Positions 6,845-7,802 of a stretch of DNA of 7,802 nucleotides are shown in pieces. The notes beneath the pieces were generated by a model. The model was not told the DNA's origin. It did not search any database and saw only the letters and a list, made by a program, of their open reading frames with translations. The translations under genes and the position numbers were made by a program. The stretch is from an uncultured Alistipes sp. (GTDB lineage Bacteria; Bacteroidota; Bacteroidia; Bacteroidales; Rikenellaceae). The stretch covers positions 1 to 7,802 of the forward strand of contig CAAFWE010000002.1 of assembly GCA_900766655.1 (NCBI GenBank), given 5' to 3'. Positions within the stretch are counted from its first letter, which is position 1. Every line of letters starts with the position of its first letter.

Positions 6845-6949
6845 GATAAGTCTATTTTTGTGCGATGCAAGGCAACAAATCCGCAGCATAGTAGAGCTAT
6901 GTGAGGAATTTGGAGTCCGCTGCATCGTGCAAAAAGAGCTTATCAGAAC
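6845..6949. repeat. Nested palindromic repeat, copy 2 (long form)
   Basis: A larger version of copy 1. Outer arms GATAAG (6845-6850) and CTTATC (6939-6944) flank a 15-bp stem, 6855-6869 with 6921-6935 (TTTTTGTGCGATGCA and its partner, two G-U wobbles on the plus strand). Inside are CAAATCC/GGAATTTG (6876-6882/6905-6912, one bulge) and an apical CATAG-tagag-CTATG hairpin (6887-6901) absent from copy 1. The main stem carries a C:G to T:A change relative to copy 1 (6866 with 6924), so pairing is kept. It starts a few bases after the ligase stop codon and lies before the terminator at 6704-6730. Confidence 0.72.
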
Positions 6950-6953
6950 GATT

Positions 6954-7802
6954 TTAGACGAGTTTGGAGATGTCATAAAGATATCTCTTAATACTCTTCT
7001 TTGGAGTCTTCTCGAACTCGTTTGGATAGATTATGAGAGACACAAGACGCTCGTAGCCAGCAACTTGCTCGTTGAGGGTTTTGAGGTTCTCGTTCATAAT
7101 CGACTCGAGCTTCTCGCGAGTGATATGCTCCTTCTCGCAGAGTGCAAAATCAGGCACCACAAGACCATAGAGTTTGCCCTTGCTTTCGAGCACAAGCGAC
7201 TCGGATACGAGTGGCAAGTTGTTGAGCTTATCCTCAATCTGCTCTGGATAGATGTTTTGACCTGTCTCGGTGAGAATCATAGTCTTGCAACGACCCTTGA
7301 TGTAGATTGTACCATCGTCGTCTACGGTACCCATATCGCCAGTGTGGAGCCATCCATCCTTGTCGAGGGCAGCTAATGTATCGCGCTCATTCTTGTAGTA
7401 GCCCTGCATAACGCACTCGCCCTTAACGAGAATCTCGCCAGGGATATTATTCTGGTCGGCAGAGTCGATTTTCACCTCCATCATACCTTGCAAAATCTTT
7501 CCACACGAACGAATCTTGAACTCGGTAGGGTCTACAGTAACCGAAATAAGCGGAGCACACTCGGTCATACCATAACCAACGATGATTGGGAAGTGAATAG
7601 ACTTGAGGAATGCCTCGGTCTCCTTGTTGATTGGCGCGCCACCGATGATGAACAACTCGACATTGCCACCAAACGAATCGAGCAACTTCTGCTTAATCTT
7701 TGCACGAACGATCTCGTTTACGAGTGGCAACTTGATAGCCACGCTGAGTGATCCACTCTCAAGAAGCGGAGCCACCTGCTTGCGGTAAATCTTCTCGAGA
7801 AC
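6954..7802 (-). CDS. Long-chain acyl-CoA ligase, AMP-forming (N-terminus off window)
   Basis: The C-terminal 282 residues of an ANL-superfamily adenylating enzyme; full-length relatives are about 550-600 residues, so half is missing beyond 7802 and the frame is open to the edge. It should activate a fatty acid with ATP and CoA to acyl-CoA, at the inner face of the membrane. Visible motifs (residues counted from the first visible codon): GGAPINKETEAFL (54-66), the acid/AMP-binding GYGMTECAP (76-84), PGEILVKGECVMQGYYKN (121-138), the nucleotide-binding WLHTGDMG (151-158) ending in the hinge region YIKGRCKTMI (167-176), TGQNIYPEQIE (180-190), and a basic C-terminal TPKKSIKRYLY (266-276) supplying the catalytic-lysine region. 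The closest match by eye is the FadD/FAA1-like group, including Bacteroidota long-chain-fatty-acid-CoA ligases. It is a separate transcription unit from the kinase operon, ended by the terminator at 6704-6730. Nothing appears broken in the part seen. Confidence 0.92.
   Translation of the reverse strand, partial: VLEKIYRKQVAPLLESGSLSVAIKLPLVNEIVRAKIKQKLLDSFGGNVELFIIGGAPINKETEAFLKSIHFPIIVGYGMTECAPLISVTVDPTEFKIRSCGKILQGMMEVKIDSADQNNIPGEILVKGECVMQGYYKNERDTLAALDKDGWLHTGDMGTVDDDGTIYIKGRCKTMILTETGQNIYPEQIEDKLNNLPLVSESLVLESKGKLYGLVVPDFALCEKEHITREKLESIMNENLKTLNEQVAGYERLVSLIIYPNEFEKTPKKSIKRYLYDISKLV

Noticed and set aside
6745..6949. Integron attC site or CRISPR array as an explanation for the repeats
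   Set aside because: No GTTRRRY/RYYYAAC core sites are present, and there are only two copies of unequal length with internal palindromes and no regular unique spacers.
6845..6949. Copy 2 palindrome as an intrinsic terminator for the ligase gene
   Set aside because: No T-run follows the hairpin on the minus strand, and its arms mispair in that orientation. The hairpin at 6704-6730 with its T-tract is a much better terminator.
6843..7376. Long plus-strand open frame running from the palindromic repeat into the acyl-CoA ligase
   Set aside because: It is antisense to a gene with clear ANL motifs and starts inside a structured repeat. The residues it gives have no recognisable family character and there is no plus-strand promoter match.

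Overview
This is a 7.8 kb piece of a Bacteroidales-type genome (phylum Bacteroidota), probably a metagenome or draft contig end. The taxonomic reading rests on four things: a Bacteroides-style promoter (TTTG, 19-nt spacer, TAACTTTG), a LytS/LytTR two-component pair, a secreted protein resembling the Bacteroidota DUF5689 family, and weak or absent Shine-Dalgarno sequences with genes joined by 1-bp gaps. The genus cannot be fixed from sequence alone; a gut Bacteroidales is a reasonable guess. Bases 1-12 match the end of the standard Illumina adapter and are not genomic.

All six genes are on the minus strand, so the window reads right to left. From 7802 to 6954 is the C-terminal half of an AMP-forming long-chain acyl-CoA ligase, cut by the window edge. 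The 306-nt gap from 6953 to 6648 holds two copies of a nested palindromic repeat, an intrinsic terminator for the ligase transcript, and a strong promoter match whose -33 element lies inside the terminator's T-tract. A perfect 8-bp inverted repeat covers the -7 box.

From 6647 to the left edge runs one apparent operon of five genes: a LytS-type membrane histidine kinase; a LytTR response regulator (11-nt overlap); a secreted DUF5689-like protein (1-bp gap); a secreted protein joining a BNR/sialidase-like propeller to an endonuclease/exonuclease/phosphatase (EEP) domain (1-bp gap); and an NhaC-family Na+/H+ antiporter (11-bp gap) that runs into the adapter.

A reasonable working model is a sensor-regulator pair that controls its own operon, whose products are two exported proteins acting on an extracellular or periplasmic polymer (glycan, nucleic acid or phosphodiester) and one inner-membrane ion/organic-anion exchanger. 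The stimulus and substrate cannot be read from the sequence. The most distinctive points are the sialidase-like/EEP fusion, its co-transcription with a dedicated LytTR system and NhaC transporter, and the paired structured repeats with a compensatory base change.
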